This document shows positions 1 to 7,602 of a DNA stretch of 8,364 nt, in pieces; within the stretch, counting starts at the first letter, position 1; each line of letters opens with the position of its first letter. The stretch comes from Candidatus Zixiibacteriota bacterium (lineage in GTDB: Bacteria > Zixibacteria > MSB-5A5 > CAIYYT01). The notes beneath the pieces are model-generated. The model was given only the letters and a program-made list of their open reading frames with translations. It was not told where the DNA came from and did not search any database. The position numbers were made by a program, and so were the translations under genes. The stretch lies in the NCBI GenBank assembly GCA_023134875.1, contig JAGLUH010000029.1:1-8364 (forward strand), given 5' to 3'.

Positions 1-374
1 AGCTGTTTGGTACCGTATATATCCCAGACGCAGTTGCCAATGAACTGAATGTTCTTTTTTTAAGTTCCAGAGAATGGCAAAAATGTCTTGAAGAAGAGAG
101 GGTAATTGTTCAGCCCATTTTCAATACTATCATGGCAAGACAGATGGTGCCATTGCTTCACCAAGGAGAGGCCGAGGCGATTTGTCTCGCTTTGGAAAAG
201 AAAGCAGAATTGTGTCTTATGGACGATAAGGATGGGCGGATAATAGCTCAATCGAATAATTTGTCGATAACCGGCACTTTGGGCATTTTGCTGAAAGCTA
301 AGAAAGCCGGCTTGATCTTATCAGTGAAGCCGCTGATCGATAAGTTGCGCTCTGAGCATCACTTTTTGGATTAG
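1..374 (+). CDS. DUF3368 PIN-fold toxin-like protein, 3' part (N-terminus outside window)
   Basis: The frame is open from base 3 to the TAG at 372-374 and gives 123 visible residues. The fragment carries the DUF3368 signature: GEAEA at about residues 55-59, LMDDKDGR at about 73-80, then TGTLGILLKAKKAGLI and SVKPLIDKLR near the C-terminus. DUF3368 proteins are PIN-domain-like, and many are toxins (presumed RNases) paired with a small UPF0175-type antitoxin encoded just upstream. The acidic Glu of GEAEA and the Asp cluster of DDKD would be the metal-binding residues. The family is usually about 150-165 residues long, so some 35 residues and any antitoxin lie left of the window. An internal ATG at 132 is not a likely start, because family-like sequence (LFGTVYIPDAVANEL) precedes it. 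The gene is AT-richer than the genes downstream and is probably not functionally tied to them. Confidence 0.85.
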   Translation, partial: LFGTVYIPDAVANELNVLFLSSREWQKCLEEERVIVQPIFNTIMARQMVPLLHQGEAEAICLALEKKAELCLMDDKDGRIIAQSNNLSITGTLGILLKAKKAGLILSVKPLIDKLRSEHHFLD

Positions 375-410
375 AGACGATATGTATCAAAAAGTTTTGT
401 ACATAGCTGA

Positions 411-602
411 AGAAAAAGCCTCATAGCCCGCTGGCTTCAGAAGTTGCTGCCAAAAGAAAAAAACAAGCTTAATGCACTAATCAAGATTTATCCCGTTAAA
501 TTGTTCTTGCTTTTATTTATCTGGGACGCGGTCCTTATGTGCTGTATCGGAGCGGCCATAATCAAAAATATGGCAAAGCGAGTGAGCGGTGAAAAACTGT
601 AA
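411..602 (+). CDS. Possible small membrane protein or gene remnant
   Basis: A frame is open from just after a stop at 408-410 to the TAA at 600-602. It encodes up to 63 residues: a basic, lysine-rich first half, then a hydrophobic stretch encoded by about 495-563 (VKLFLLLFIWDAVLMCC and onward) that could span a membrane once, then a basic tail. It overlaps the start of the methyltransferase by 14 bases, as coupled genes often do. There is no ATG before base 537. A TTG at 444 is the only plausible upstream start, and it has no Shine-Dalgarno sequence. It could be a small integral membrane protein, the 3' remnant of a larger gene, or chance. I recognise no family. A 14-codon frame starting at ATG 382 leads into the same stretch but ends at 424-426. 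Confidence 0.25.
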   Translation, partial: RKSLIARWLQKLLPKEKNKLNALIKIYPVKLFLLLFIWDAVLMCCIGAAIIKNMAKRVSGEKL

Positions 603-1380
603 AACTAAAGAGCGCCCCCAACTTCCAACAGGCCAGAAACAATCAACTGTATCTGCCTACTACGAAGCCAGGCAAGGCTATCGAGGGCCTTACCATGAGT
701 ATGAGAGTTTAGTGCTTGACCTGCTGGGGCCCGACATGAGCTTGTTGGATGTTGGGTGTGGGCGGACGTTTCCCATGGCAGAGAAGTGGTTATCGACAGA
801 TGCGAGGGTCTGTGGAATAGATCCTGTAGCAGATCAATCAGCGGCCCCTAAGGGCGCTGAGGTTATTGAAGGCGGTTCAGAGGAGATGCCGTTTGGTGAT
901 CAGGAATTTGACGTGATCACTTCTTGTGCGGTGTTGGAACATCTTGAAAAGCCCGCCAAGGTATTTCAGGAATTTCACAGAGTGCTAAAGGCAGGGGGTA
1001 GGGCAGTGCTGCTGACGCCAAGCAAGTACGACTACGTGTCAGTAGCGGCCAAACTGATGCCCAATCGCTTTCACGCGAAGGTTGTAAGTGCCACTGAAGG
1101 CAGAGATGAAATGGATACGTTCCCCACATTCTATCGAGCGAACAGCCACAGGCAACTCATGCGGTTGGCTGCCAATGCAGGTCTTAAGCTGCAGAAATTC
1201 GAGTATCTGGACCAGTCCCCTTATGCGTTTAGATTTTCCCCAGTGTTGTATTGGATTGCATACCGCTATCATGAGTTTGTAAGGTCTGTACGTTGCCTGA
1301 ATTTTCTGAATGGCTGGATTCTCTGTGTTCTAACAAAGCCGAATGGCCAGATGAAGGCTTCTATGCGATATAATGGCTAA
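589..1380 (+). CDS. Class I SAM-dependent methyltransferase (Methyltransf_11 type)
   Basis: This 263-residue protein has the Rossmann-fold methyltransferase layout. Motif I is LLDVGCG at residues 52-58. An acidic strand end, GIDP, lies near 76-79 and should contact the SAM ribose. The FDVITSCAVLEHLEKP stretch (107-122) and FHRVLKAGGR (129-138) are the post-II and post-III signatures of the Methyltransf_11 family. LLTPSKYDYVS follows. The C-terminal 70 residues are aromatic and hydrophobic, as in methyltransferases of glycan and lipid-linked sugar clusters, and may touch the membrane. The substrate cannot be read from the sequence; a sugar hydroxyl or carboxyl is the contextual guess. The start is GTG at 589, the first start codon after an in-frame stop at 583-585; its ribosome site is weak. 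The 3' end overlaps the flippase ATG by 8 bases, so the two are probably translationally coupled. Confidence 0.9.
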   Translation: MKNCKTKERPQLPTGQKQSTVSAYYEARQGYRGPYHEYESLVLDLLGPDMSLLDVGCGRTFPMAEKWLSTDARVCGIDPVADQSAAPKGAEVIEGGSEEMPFGDQEFDVITSCAVLEHLEKPAKVFQEFHRVLKAGGRAVLLTPSKYDYVSVAAKLMPNRFHAKVVSATEGRDEMDTFPTFYRANSHRQLMRLAANAGLKLQKFEYLDQSPYAFRFSPVLYWIAYRYHEFVRSVRCLNFLNGWILCVLTKPNGQMKASMRYNG

Positions 1381-2920
1381 AGCACGCATCATCGCACGCA
1401 ATCTTGTCGCCAACTGGGTCGGTCACGGGGCTAACCTCGTGGTCATGTTTTTCCTGTCGCCTTTCATCCTCCACACTCTGGGCATGACCCAGTACGGCAT
1501 CTGGCAGATCCTGACGGTTCTGACAGGGTATATGGGCATTCTGGATCTCGGTGTGCGTGCCAGCACCGGCCGGTATATCGTGCTATACCTCGGCAAGGAG
1601 GAATACGATAAGGTCGATGAGACCATTCGCACCGGTTTAGGGATGTACTCGGCTGTAGGTGGGCTGATATTCGTGGCCGGTTGCATACTTGGGGCGGTGT
1701 TTCCGTGGGTGTTTCCTTCAGTCCCCCAGGAATACCACATGACCGTGGCTGTTCTACTGCCGGTACTGGCGGTGAACATTTGGATCTCCGCTTTCCGCAC
1801 AGTGCTCTCCAGCGTGTTGGCAGCCCACGAACGCTTTGACCTTGCGCGTGGCTCTGACCTTGTCATGCTCGCCGTCCGGACGGTCGGTACGGTGGTCGCA
1901 CTCAAGCTGGGCTTCCATCTGATCGGATTGACCGCGGCGATCGTGGGGTGCAACGTTGTCGGGCTGCTGGTGAACCTATACATGGCTCGTCGAGTGCACC
2001 AAGGGCTCCGGCTGTGGCCCCTGATGCTGAAAAGAGAGCGGATTGGCGAGTTGTACAACTACGGCATTGGAGCATTTGCCATAGCCGTTTCCTTCAAAAT
2101 CATCGGCCAAACCGACCTGGTCATCGTCGGCAACCTCATCAACATTGATGCTGTGGCCGTCTACAGTGTTGGAGCGATGCTGTTGTATTACTCAGACACC
2201 TTTCTTGGACAGATTATCACCACTTTCTTTCCCTCGCTGCAACGAGCTGTGGCGCGAGATGAGATGGGGTCGGCGAGATGGATGGTGTTCCGGCAAGTCC
2301 GACTGGCAATGATCCTCGGGCTCTTGATGTACATCGGATACCTCACATTTGGCGAGTCGTTCATCCGGCTGTGGATGTTCCATCCCGAGAAGTTTCCTCA
2401 GGAATCGGTGACCCATGCAGCGCAGGTGATGGCGATCCTGGCCGGGTCCAAGTTACTAACCCTCTTCGGCTTTGGGAGCCGCTCCCTCCTGGCTGCGACC
2501 GGACATATCGGCTTTGCCGCCAAGATGACGGTGGTCGAGGCGCTAACAAATTTGGCGCTTTCAGTCGCATTCGTTGTCCTATTCGGCTGGGGGCTGGCGG
2601 GTGTGGCGGCCGGAACATTGGTCGCCCGTTTCCTGACGCAAACATTTGTCGTTCCACAATATGCCTGCCGTAAAGCCGGGATCAACTGGTGGCGCTACGT
2701 TATGGTGATTGGTGGAAGCGGGCTTGCGACCGGTGGGATGTTTGCCGTGGTCTGTTATGGGGTGCAGCATATACTGCCGGCCCGCAACTGGTCGGAGTTC
2801 TCTCTTCAGGTGGCTGTCGCTACGGCGTGCTACGTCCCCATTGCGTTGCTGTTGCTGGTTTCCACAGAAGACCGCAGGCGTATGGGTATTAAATTACGCA
2901 CGCTTCTGCCCGGCACGTAG
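1373..2920 (+). CDS. Wzx-like polysaccharide flippase (MVF/MATE superfamily)
   Basis: This 515-residue protein is very hydrophobic, with about 12-14 membrane segments along its whole length; the first lie at about residues 16-36, 43-63 and 91-115. A basic N-terminus (MAKARIIARN) is followed by the pattern typical of oligosaccharide flippases: an early FFLSPFILHTLGMTQYGIWQ segment and LDLGVRAST, then cytoplasmic loops rich in Arg and Lys. Proteins of this family move undecaprenyl-linked oligosaccharide units from the inner to the outer face of the cytoplasmic membrane for polymerisation. Length fits the family (about 420-520). The ATG at 1373 lies inside the end of the methyltransferase gene and has no clear ribosome site of its own, which fits coupled translation. 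The cargo is unknown. The next gene starts 65 bases downstream on the same strand. This is a long intact gene, visibly more G+C-rich than the left end of the window. Confidence 0.9.
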   Translation: MAKARIIARNLVANWVGHGANLVVMFFLSPFILHTLGMTQYGIWQILTVLTGYMGILDLGVRASTGRYIVLYLGKEEYDKVDETIRTGLGMYSAVGGLIFVAGCILGAVFPWVFPSVPQEYHMTVAVLLPVLAVNIWISAFRTVLSSVLAAHERFDLARGSDLVMLAVRTVGTVVALKLGFHLIGLTAAIVGCNVVGLLVNLYMARRVHQGLRLWPLMLKRERIGELYNYGIGAFAIAVSFKIIGQTDLVIVGNLINIDAVAVYSVGAMLLYYSDTFLGQIITTFFPSLQRAVARDEMGSARWMVFRQVRLAMILGLLMYIGYLTFGESFIRLWMFHPEKFPQESVTHAAQVMAILAGSKLLTLFGFGSRSLLAATGHIGFAAKMTVVEALTNLALSVAFVVLFGWGLAGVAAGTLVARFLTQTFVVPQYACRKAGINWWRYVMVIGGSGLATGGMFAVVCYGVQHILPARNWSEFSLQVAVATACYVPIALLLLVSTEDRRRMGIKLRTLLPGT

Positions 2921-2970
2921 CGAGGATTGGAACTCAAGGGTTTGCACCGAGTTTAGTGAGGCAAGACCTC

Positions 2971-2979
2971 AAAGGGGGG
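2971..2979 (+). promoter_or_regulatory. Ribosome binding site deciding the start of gene A
   Basis: AAAGGGGGG ends 6 bases before the ATG at 2986. It supports that ATG over an in-frame GTG at 2956, which has no comparable site. The product from 2986 begins MKITACF, matching MKLAACF of paralogue D at 7603. Confidence 0.75.
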
Positions 2980-2985
2980 TATTTT

Positions 2986-4882
2986 ATGAAGATCACTGCT
3001 TGTTTCTCAACTAATTCGATTGACTGTCAGGCCGCTGTCGAAAAAATGACGCGGGCTATGCAGCTCTCCGAAGGCCAGAAGTGTGGAAGTTTCACCGTTC
3101 CAGGTGGTTCCATCGGATACGTAACCAGCAGTGAGCGTTTTTCCTCGATCCCATTTTTGAGAGAGGCAGAGAACGGTAGCGTGCTGATGATAAGCGGAGT
3201 GCCTATTGATCTGCACGGCCATCTGGATTCCAGGCTCCAGGAGATTCTGACCAGCGACTTTCATAAAGCCCAGAAATCCTTGCATTCTCTCGACGGCGCC
3301 TTTGCTGCCCTTTTCTGGGATGCGCAAAACCAGAAGTTAGTGATCGTCACTGACTGTCTCGGCATACAGCCGCTATACATCGCAAGACCAGACGGCCTGT
3401 TGCTTCTGGCAACTGAGCTGAAGGCTTTTCCCGCAAGCGGTCTGGTCGATGTTGAGATGGATCCGGCCGGCTGGGGGGCATTTGTCTCCCCGGGATTCAA
3501 TATAGCAGATCATACGCAACTGGCCGGTGTGAAGCTCGTGGACTCGGCAACCATTCTGGTCTACGACCCTGCGGCCGGATCTCTTGAGTCCAAAACTCAC
3601 TGGTCCTGGCCCGAGCCGAAACCCGAGATGAAAATGGCGGATGTTGATACTGCCGAGATGCTGCGAATCATGCAGTGCGAGATCGAATGTTACGCATCCC
3701 ACTGTCGGTCAGGGACAATCTTGTTGAGTGGAGGGTTTGACTCGCGACTGATTCTGACTCTGCTGAGGCGCCTCAACATGGACTGCAAAGTGCTTGTTCT
3801 GACACACCCGGAACATGGCTTTGGCGTTGACGGAAAGTTCGCCGTGAGAATTGCCAAAAGGCTTGGCTGTCGCGATATTGAGATGGGCTTTCCTGCCAGG
3901 GACTACTACTCATCGCCTTCCTATTTTCGATATATAGTCATAGATGAGGTAGCCATACCGAGTATGGTCCTGTATATGAGCACCCATGTCTCAGAGCATA
4001 TCAAGCCTGAGATGAAGGCGGTGTGGGAAGGCGCCTGGGGCCGGGATTTGCTTTTGCCCCTTCTTATCCGCTTTCCGGCGGATTTGCGACCTATCTTCAA
4101 GACAGGTGCAACGACCTTGAATCGTTGCAGTGGCAGGTCGCCTTGTCCGTTTTTTCTCATCCCGTCGGCCATGCCATGTACGAAACCTTCAGGCAGGTTC
4201 TGGAGCGCGAAATGGGCAAATACACCGATGACGATTTCGGCACCGCAAGGTTTCAGATGGCAAACCAGATGCGTAGATATTTAGCCCCTGTCCCCTTACG
4301 GTATATGCCAACACTGTGCTACCTTTAACTCCCGGTTTGAGCAAGGACCTTTGGGATCTGGCTGCAAGCATTCCCCTGAGCGTAACCTCAAACATGAAAC
4401 TGTACCTGAGGCTATTTGAGCGGCACCTTCCCGAAGCCCTTGACGTGCCCATCTGCTCGGGAGGTAAGCTGTTTAGCAACAGGGCATTTGCGCCAGAGCT
4501 ATGGACACGAGCCAAGTTGAATTCCCTGGGCCACTGGGGCCGCTATCACTGGCGACGTTTGCCACGGCTCCCGGTAGTCGGTCCCACATTCGGCAGATTG
4601 GGTCTAATACCTGAAGCTGAGAAGGAGCGCAATGAACTACTTGATGCGGTTATTCGACTTATTCCCCCTGACCACCCTGATCTCAACGCAGACACTGTTC
4701 GGGCACTTCAGAAGGCGGAGCCCCCTTACAGTTGGACGGAACGGCTGGGTCGCAGAATGCTGTTCTACTGGCAGACGTGGCGGTGGATAATGGAAGGCCT
4801 GCTTACCACTTGGAATGTCGAGACCTTCTTGCAAGAGGATGTGGCGCAAAAGGATCAGAGTAATAACCATGCAACTGGATAA
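2986..4882 (+). pseudogene. Asparagine synthase B-like ligase, gene A, disrupted by two one-base frameshifts
   Basis: The coding sequence changes frame twice. One frame runs from 2986 to about 4038, a second from there to about 4291, and a third to the TAA at 4880-4882. Restoring one G in the G run at 4037-4040 and one C in the C run at 4292-4295 gives a continuous protein of about 632 residues, normal for the AsnB family. Residues 1-240 are a class II glutamine-amidotransferase-like (Ntn) domain with LDGAFAALFWD, VTDCLGIQPLYIA and LLLATELKAF. The ATP-pyrophosphatase loop is LLSGGFDSR (SGG from residue 248). The C-terminal part includes LPLTPGLSKDLWDLAASIP and SGGKLF. The catalytic Cys2 is replaced (MKITAC) and the usual NGEIYN motif reads SGVPID, so glutamine hydrolysis is unlikely. 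It could be an ATP-dependent ligase using ammonia or another amine. The frameshifts may be sequencing errors in homopolymers; if real, the gene is dead. The family call is firm, the function unknown. Confidence 0.85.
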
Positions 4883-6368
4883 CAAACTCGTTTCAGCCTG
4901 GCCGAAACTGGCCTGGGTGGCGAAGTTCACACACCGTGCTGATACGATTACCGTTTACCACGGGCCCTGTGTCGAGACCAATGAGCTATGGTGTGTCGAA
5001 GCAGTCTGGGCTGGTGAGTATGAGCGCGGCGACTTCGACCGGACCGACTTGGTCTTCGGGAGCGGTCTGCGGTGTCGCGAGCATGGCGTCGTTTTTGTGA
5101 CTTCCGGCACGACCCTCGACCGACTGTGGTACTGTTACAGCAAAGATTCCTGGCACGTAGCCAACTCTCTGCCTGCGCTCCTGGCCGTGGGAGGAATCTC
5201 GCTTTCAGGGGTTAACGTGGACTACGTCCGTTATGTGGATACTATCATTCAGGGGCTAACCGGCTACAAGAGGCAACTGCCATGCAAGAGTGGGCAACTG
5301 GGTATTATATATTTCAATAATCTTCTATGGGACGGCGGCAGTCTGGCCGAGGTCAACAAGCCCGATACCGCGCCGCGCTTCGACACCTTCGATACCTACG
5401 CTGCCTATCTAATGGAAACGGCCGAGAGGCTGGCGGGCAACATGGGCGATCGCGCTCGAACACATCGTGTCACCCCACTGGTCACCGTCTCGGAAGGGTA
5501 CGATTCGTCTGTTGCGGCGGTCATTGCTTGCCGGGCCGGTTGCCGGCAGTCGGTGACTATCAGACAGTCGACGAGTCTATGGAGGGGATCGGACTCCGGC
5601 GAAGAGGTAGCCAGGTGCTTGGGCCTGAAATGTACGACCTACGATCGGACCGCCAGGCGGTACCCGCTGGAGGAGACCATCTGGGCGGTCGCTGGCCGGG
5701 CTAGCATCCTTAACTGGACACTTTTCGATTATCCAGAGCCCCTGTGTCTGTTATTCACAGGCCCATATGGCGACAAGATGTGGAGTCGGGAACGCTGGAA
5801 ATTCCGTGATCCTTTCGAATGGACGATTCTCTCAACTGGCGGCATTGGAGAGTTTCGCCTCTTTAGAGGCATCTTTCACTGCCCAGTGCCTTTTTGGGGC
5901 ATGCGTCACTTGCTGGAAATATGGGAAATAACGCACAGCAAGGCCATGGAGCCCTGGTCGGTACCCGGTGATTACGACCGACCGATTCCTCGGCGGATAG
6001 TTGAGGAGGAGGGGGTGCCCCGCAAGGCTTTTGGGCAGCGCAAGAAGAACACCTCGCACGATGAACCGCTGCTTTGGCCGTATACACCCGAGGCTGCGGC
6101 ATCCTTCCGCTGCTTCTTGGCAACGCACGGCCTTCCTGCAGGACCCCGAAGCGTCTGGCTGCGGCGGCGAGCGGCAGCTCTTAGCCACCTTGTCGAGTCA
6201 AACGTGCCGAGGTCCTTTTGCATGGCGGCGCGTCGGCGACGGACGCAAACCATGAAGGTGGCTGCGAATATGTTATTTCAGTGGGCAAACACCGAATTGA
6301 AAAAAATCTATCAGGAACCGTTCGCGATGGCCGAGCAAGAAATCGGGGATGGAAGCCCCAAGGCATAG
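4869..6368 (+). CDS. Divergent asparagine synthase-related protein, gene B
   Basis: This 499-residue protein has the AsnB synthetase architecture but with much variation. The first 200 residues are a shortened relic of the amidotransferase domain; only stretches such as TLDRLWYCY and WHVANSLPALLA are recognisable. The PP-loop reads VSEGYDSS (S208 to S214) instead of SGGxDS. Later come SGEEVARCLGL, a LLFTGPYGDKMW segment in the place of the family's GGDELF-like loop, and YDRPIPRRIVEEEGVPRKAF followed by GQRKK, which supplies the basic residues of the C-terminal active-site region. There is no N-terminal Cys, so no glutaminase is expected. It is probably an adenylate-forming amide ligase or an amidating partner of gene A; the substrate is unknown. 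The chosen ATG at 4869 overlaps the end of gene A by 14 bases, with AGAG 8 bases upstream. An ATG at 4815 would only add a basic out-of-frame reading of gene A. The frame is intact. Confidence 0.8.
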   Translation: MQLDNKLVSAWPKLAWVAKFTHRADTITVYHGPCVETNELWCVEAVWAGEYERGDFDRTDLVFGSGLRCREHGVVFVTSGTTLDRLWYCYSKDSWHVANSLPALLAVGGISLSGVNVDYVRYVDTIIQGLTGYKRQLPCKSGQLGIIYFNNLLWDGGSLAEVNKPDTAPRFDTFDTYAAYLMETAERLAGNMGDRARTHRVTPLVTVSEGYDSSVAAVIACRAGCRQSVTIRQSTSLWRGSDSGEEVARCLGLKCTTYDRTARRYPLEETIWAVAGRASILNWTLFDYPEPLCLLFTGPYGDKMWSRERWKFRDPFEWTILSTGGIGEFRLFRGIFHCPVPFWGMRHLLEIWEITHSKAMEPWSVPGDYDRPIPRRIVEEEGVPRKAFGQRKKNTSHDEPLLWPYTPEAAASFRCFLATHGLPAGPRSVWLRRRAAALSHLVESNVPRSFCMAARRRRTQTMKVAANMLFQWANTELKKIYQEPFAMAEQEIGDGSPKA

Positions 6369-6390
6369 ACTGGGGATGTGACGGTTGTAT

Positions 6391-6410
6391 CCCACCGGGG
6401 GACGGGTGGG
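6391..6410 (+). other. Small G+C-rich inverted repeat between genes B and C
   Basis: CCCACC at 6391-6396 can pair with GGTGGG at 6405-6410 across an 8-base loop, in the 88-base gap between genes B and C. No T-tract follows, so it is not a good intrinsic terminator. It could slow transcription, stabilise mRNA or be chance. Confidence 0.3.
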
Positions 6411-6440
6411 GAGGCAGCGCTCTCATACGGCACACCAAAC

Positions 6441-6446
6441 GAGGAG
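6441..6446 (+). promoter_or_regulatory. Ribosome binding site of gene C
   Basis: GAGGAG lies 10 bases before the ATG at 6457. It decides this start over an in-frame TTG at 6385 whose extra 24 residues do not resemble the family. The product then begins MKICGLIS, equivalent to the CGI N-terminus of the amidotransferase fold. Confidence 0.7.
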
Positions 6447-6456
6447 ATTTGTCACC

Positions 6457-7434
6457 ATGAAAATTTGTGGACTGATATCAGACAACCCGGACGTTCCAGC
6501 ACCGGCACTACTCGATCAGATGTACGAAGCGTCGTGGCAATCTTGCTACAAGCGTCGGGAGGTCTGGTCGAACGGTCCGGCGGGGTTGGGGCATTTCAGT
6601 ATTGGGGCAGTCAATACCGAACTTCAGCCCATTATCGACCCCACATCGGAAGCGGTTGCCGTTTTCTGCGGGAAAATCTTCGACTACGACACTGACCGTC
6701 GATCGCTGAAAGAAGAGGGTGCCTTTTTCCAGTTTGCTGCCAACGACGGCGAGTTTCTCCTGCACTGGGTCCACCGAAGGGAGACCCAGGAGCTTCGACG
6801 TATCAACGGCATCTTCTCACTCGCCGTTTGGGACGCAGCCAGCAACATACTTCTACTTACGGGCGACCGTTACGGGTTCCGTCCGCTTTACTACTATCAC
6901 GACGCGCCCCGAGGCGTGTTTGCCTTCGCTTCGGACCTGAGGGCTATCCTGGCGACGGGCCTGCCTCCCCTACGGGTGAATTGGCGTTCGGTCAACTCAT
7001 TCCTTCATCTCGGCCATCCGATAGGCGAGGAGACTTTGTTTGAAGGCATTTTCCGCCTTCCGCCAGCCAGCATTCTGACCTTTGAGAATAATAAGATCCG
7101 CCTGGATCGCTATTGGCAACTTGCGGACCTGCCGGTGCAGGAGAACATGACGATGGGCGATGCTGTAGACGGCTGTGTGGCGCTTTTCCAGCAGGCCATC
7201 AAACGCCGCATGAAGGCATCTTCCGTCAGGCACATGGTGTTGTTGAGCGGCGGGCAGGACTCTCGACACATCGCCGCCGAACTCAAGAGGCAGAGGGTTG
7301 AGTTTACGGCATACACCACCACGGGGTTCAAGCCGATGGTGCAGGACAAGGTGCTTGCCGACCGTGCGGCCCGAGCGCTGGGTATTTCGCACGTGTATGT
7401 GCCGCTTCCAAAAAAGGACTTCCTGACCTGCTAG
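6457..7434 (+). CDS. Truncated asparagine synthase-like protein, gene C
   Basis: The product is 325 residues, about half the family length. Residues 1-230 form a class II amidotransferase-like domain: MKICGLIS, RRINGIFSLAVWD, LLTGDRYGFRPLYYY, FAFASDLRAILATG, then LPPASILTF. The ATP-pyrophosphatase loop LLSGGQDSR starts at about residue 262 and is followed by a plausible nucleotide-fold segment (DKVLADRAARALGISHVYVPL). The protein then ends at a TAG (7432-7434), some 60 residues after the loop, so most of the synthetase domain is absent. The other two frames after 7434 do not restore family-like sequence, so this is loss of 3' DNA rather than a simple frameshift. A Cys aligns with the nucleophile but sits at position 4, and the NGEIYN motif reads CGKIFD, so glutaminase activity is doubtful. 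It is probably a gene remnant or a stand-alone domain. Confidence 0.8.
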   Translation: MKICGLISDNPDVPAPALLDQMYEASWQSCYKRREVWSNGPAGLGHFSIGAVNTELQPIIDPTSEAVAVFCGKIFDYDTDRRSLKEEGAFFQFAANDGEFLLHWVHRRETQELRRINGIFSLAVWDAASNILLLTGDRYGFRPLYYYHDAPRGVFAFASDLRAILATGLPPLRVNWRSVNSFLHLGHPIGEETLFEGIFRLPPASILTFENNKIRLDRYWQLADLPVQENMTMGDAVDGCVALFQQAIKRRMKASSVRHMVLLSGGQDSRHIAAELKRQRVEFTAYTTTGFKPMVQDKVLADRAARALGISHVYVPLPKKDFLTC

Positions 7435-7602
7435 GTAACTTTTCGGCCTAAGGCTGTTACGATATTTGAATAGTAAAATTCTATTGGTTCAGGTCGGCTT
7501 GTCGACTTAGGTCTATGATTCATAGGTCATGGATGGGCCTGTCCTAACGGATGTTGGAAGACTTCTACGGGGTACAACTGTGTTGAATTTTGGAGAATCG
7601 AG
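7435..7602 (+). other. Gap between genes C and D; no firm element
   Basis: These 168 bases are AT-richer than the genes around them and hold stops in every forward frame. They separate the truncated end of gene C from gene D. A TATGAT-like hexamer (7514-7519) and a TAAAAT (7474-7479) are present, but neither has a correctly spaced -35 box, so I do not call a promoter. A 25-codon frame from ATG 7529 ends in TGA at 7604-7606, overlapping the ATG of gene D as ATGA. It has no good ribosome site. The stretch is probably what remains of, or replaced, the 3' half of gene C. Confidence 0.5.
7592..7595 (+). promoter_or_regulatory. Ribosome binding site of gene D
   Basis: GGAG lies 7 bases before the ATG at 7603, a normal spacing. 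It supports that start, which also matches the N-terminus of paralogue A. Confidence 0.65.

Noticed and set aside
1423..2058. 211-codon open frame on the minus strand
   Set aside because: It lies wholly inside the flippase gene, is rich in Arg, Ser, Thr and Pro, and has no family resemblance; it is a shadow of the coding strand.
2956..2985. Earlier GTG start for gene A
   Set aside because: The ATG at 2986 has a strong ribosome site and matches the start of paralogue D.
4815..4868. Earlier ATG start for gene B
   Set aside because: It would overlap gene A by 68 bases and add only a basic stretch that is gene A read out of frame; the ATG at 4869 is better placed.
6356..6375. CCCCA / TGGGG inverted repeat around the stop of gene B
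   Set aside because: The stem is five bases with a ten-base loop and no T-tract; too weak to call a terminator.
6385..6456. Earlier TTG start for gene C
   Set aside because: The added residues do not resemble the family, cover the inverted repeat, and GAGGAG precedes the ATG at 6457.
7451..7519. Sigma-70-like promoter before gene D
   Set aside because: TAAAAT and TATGAT hexamers exist, but no TTGACA-like box stands 16-18 bases upstream of either.
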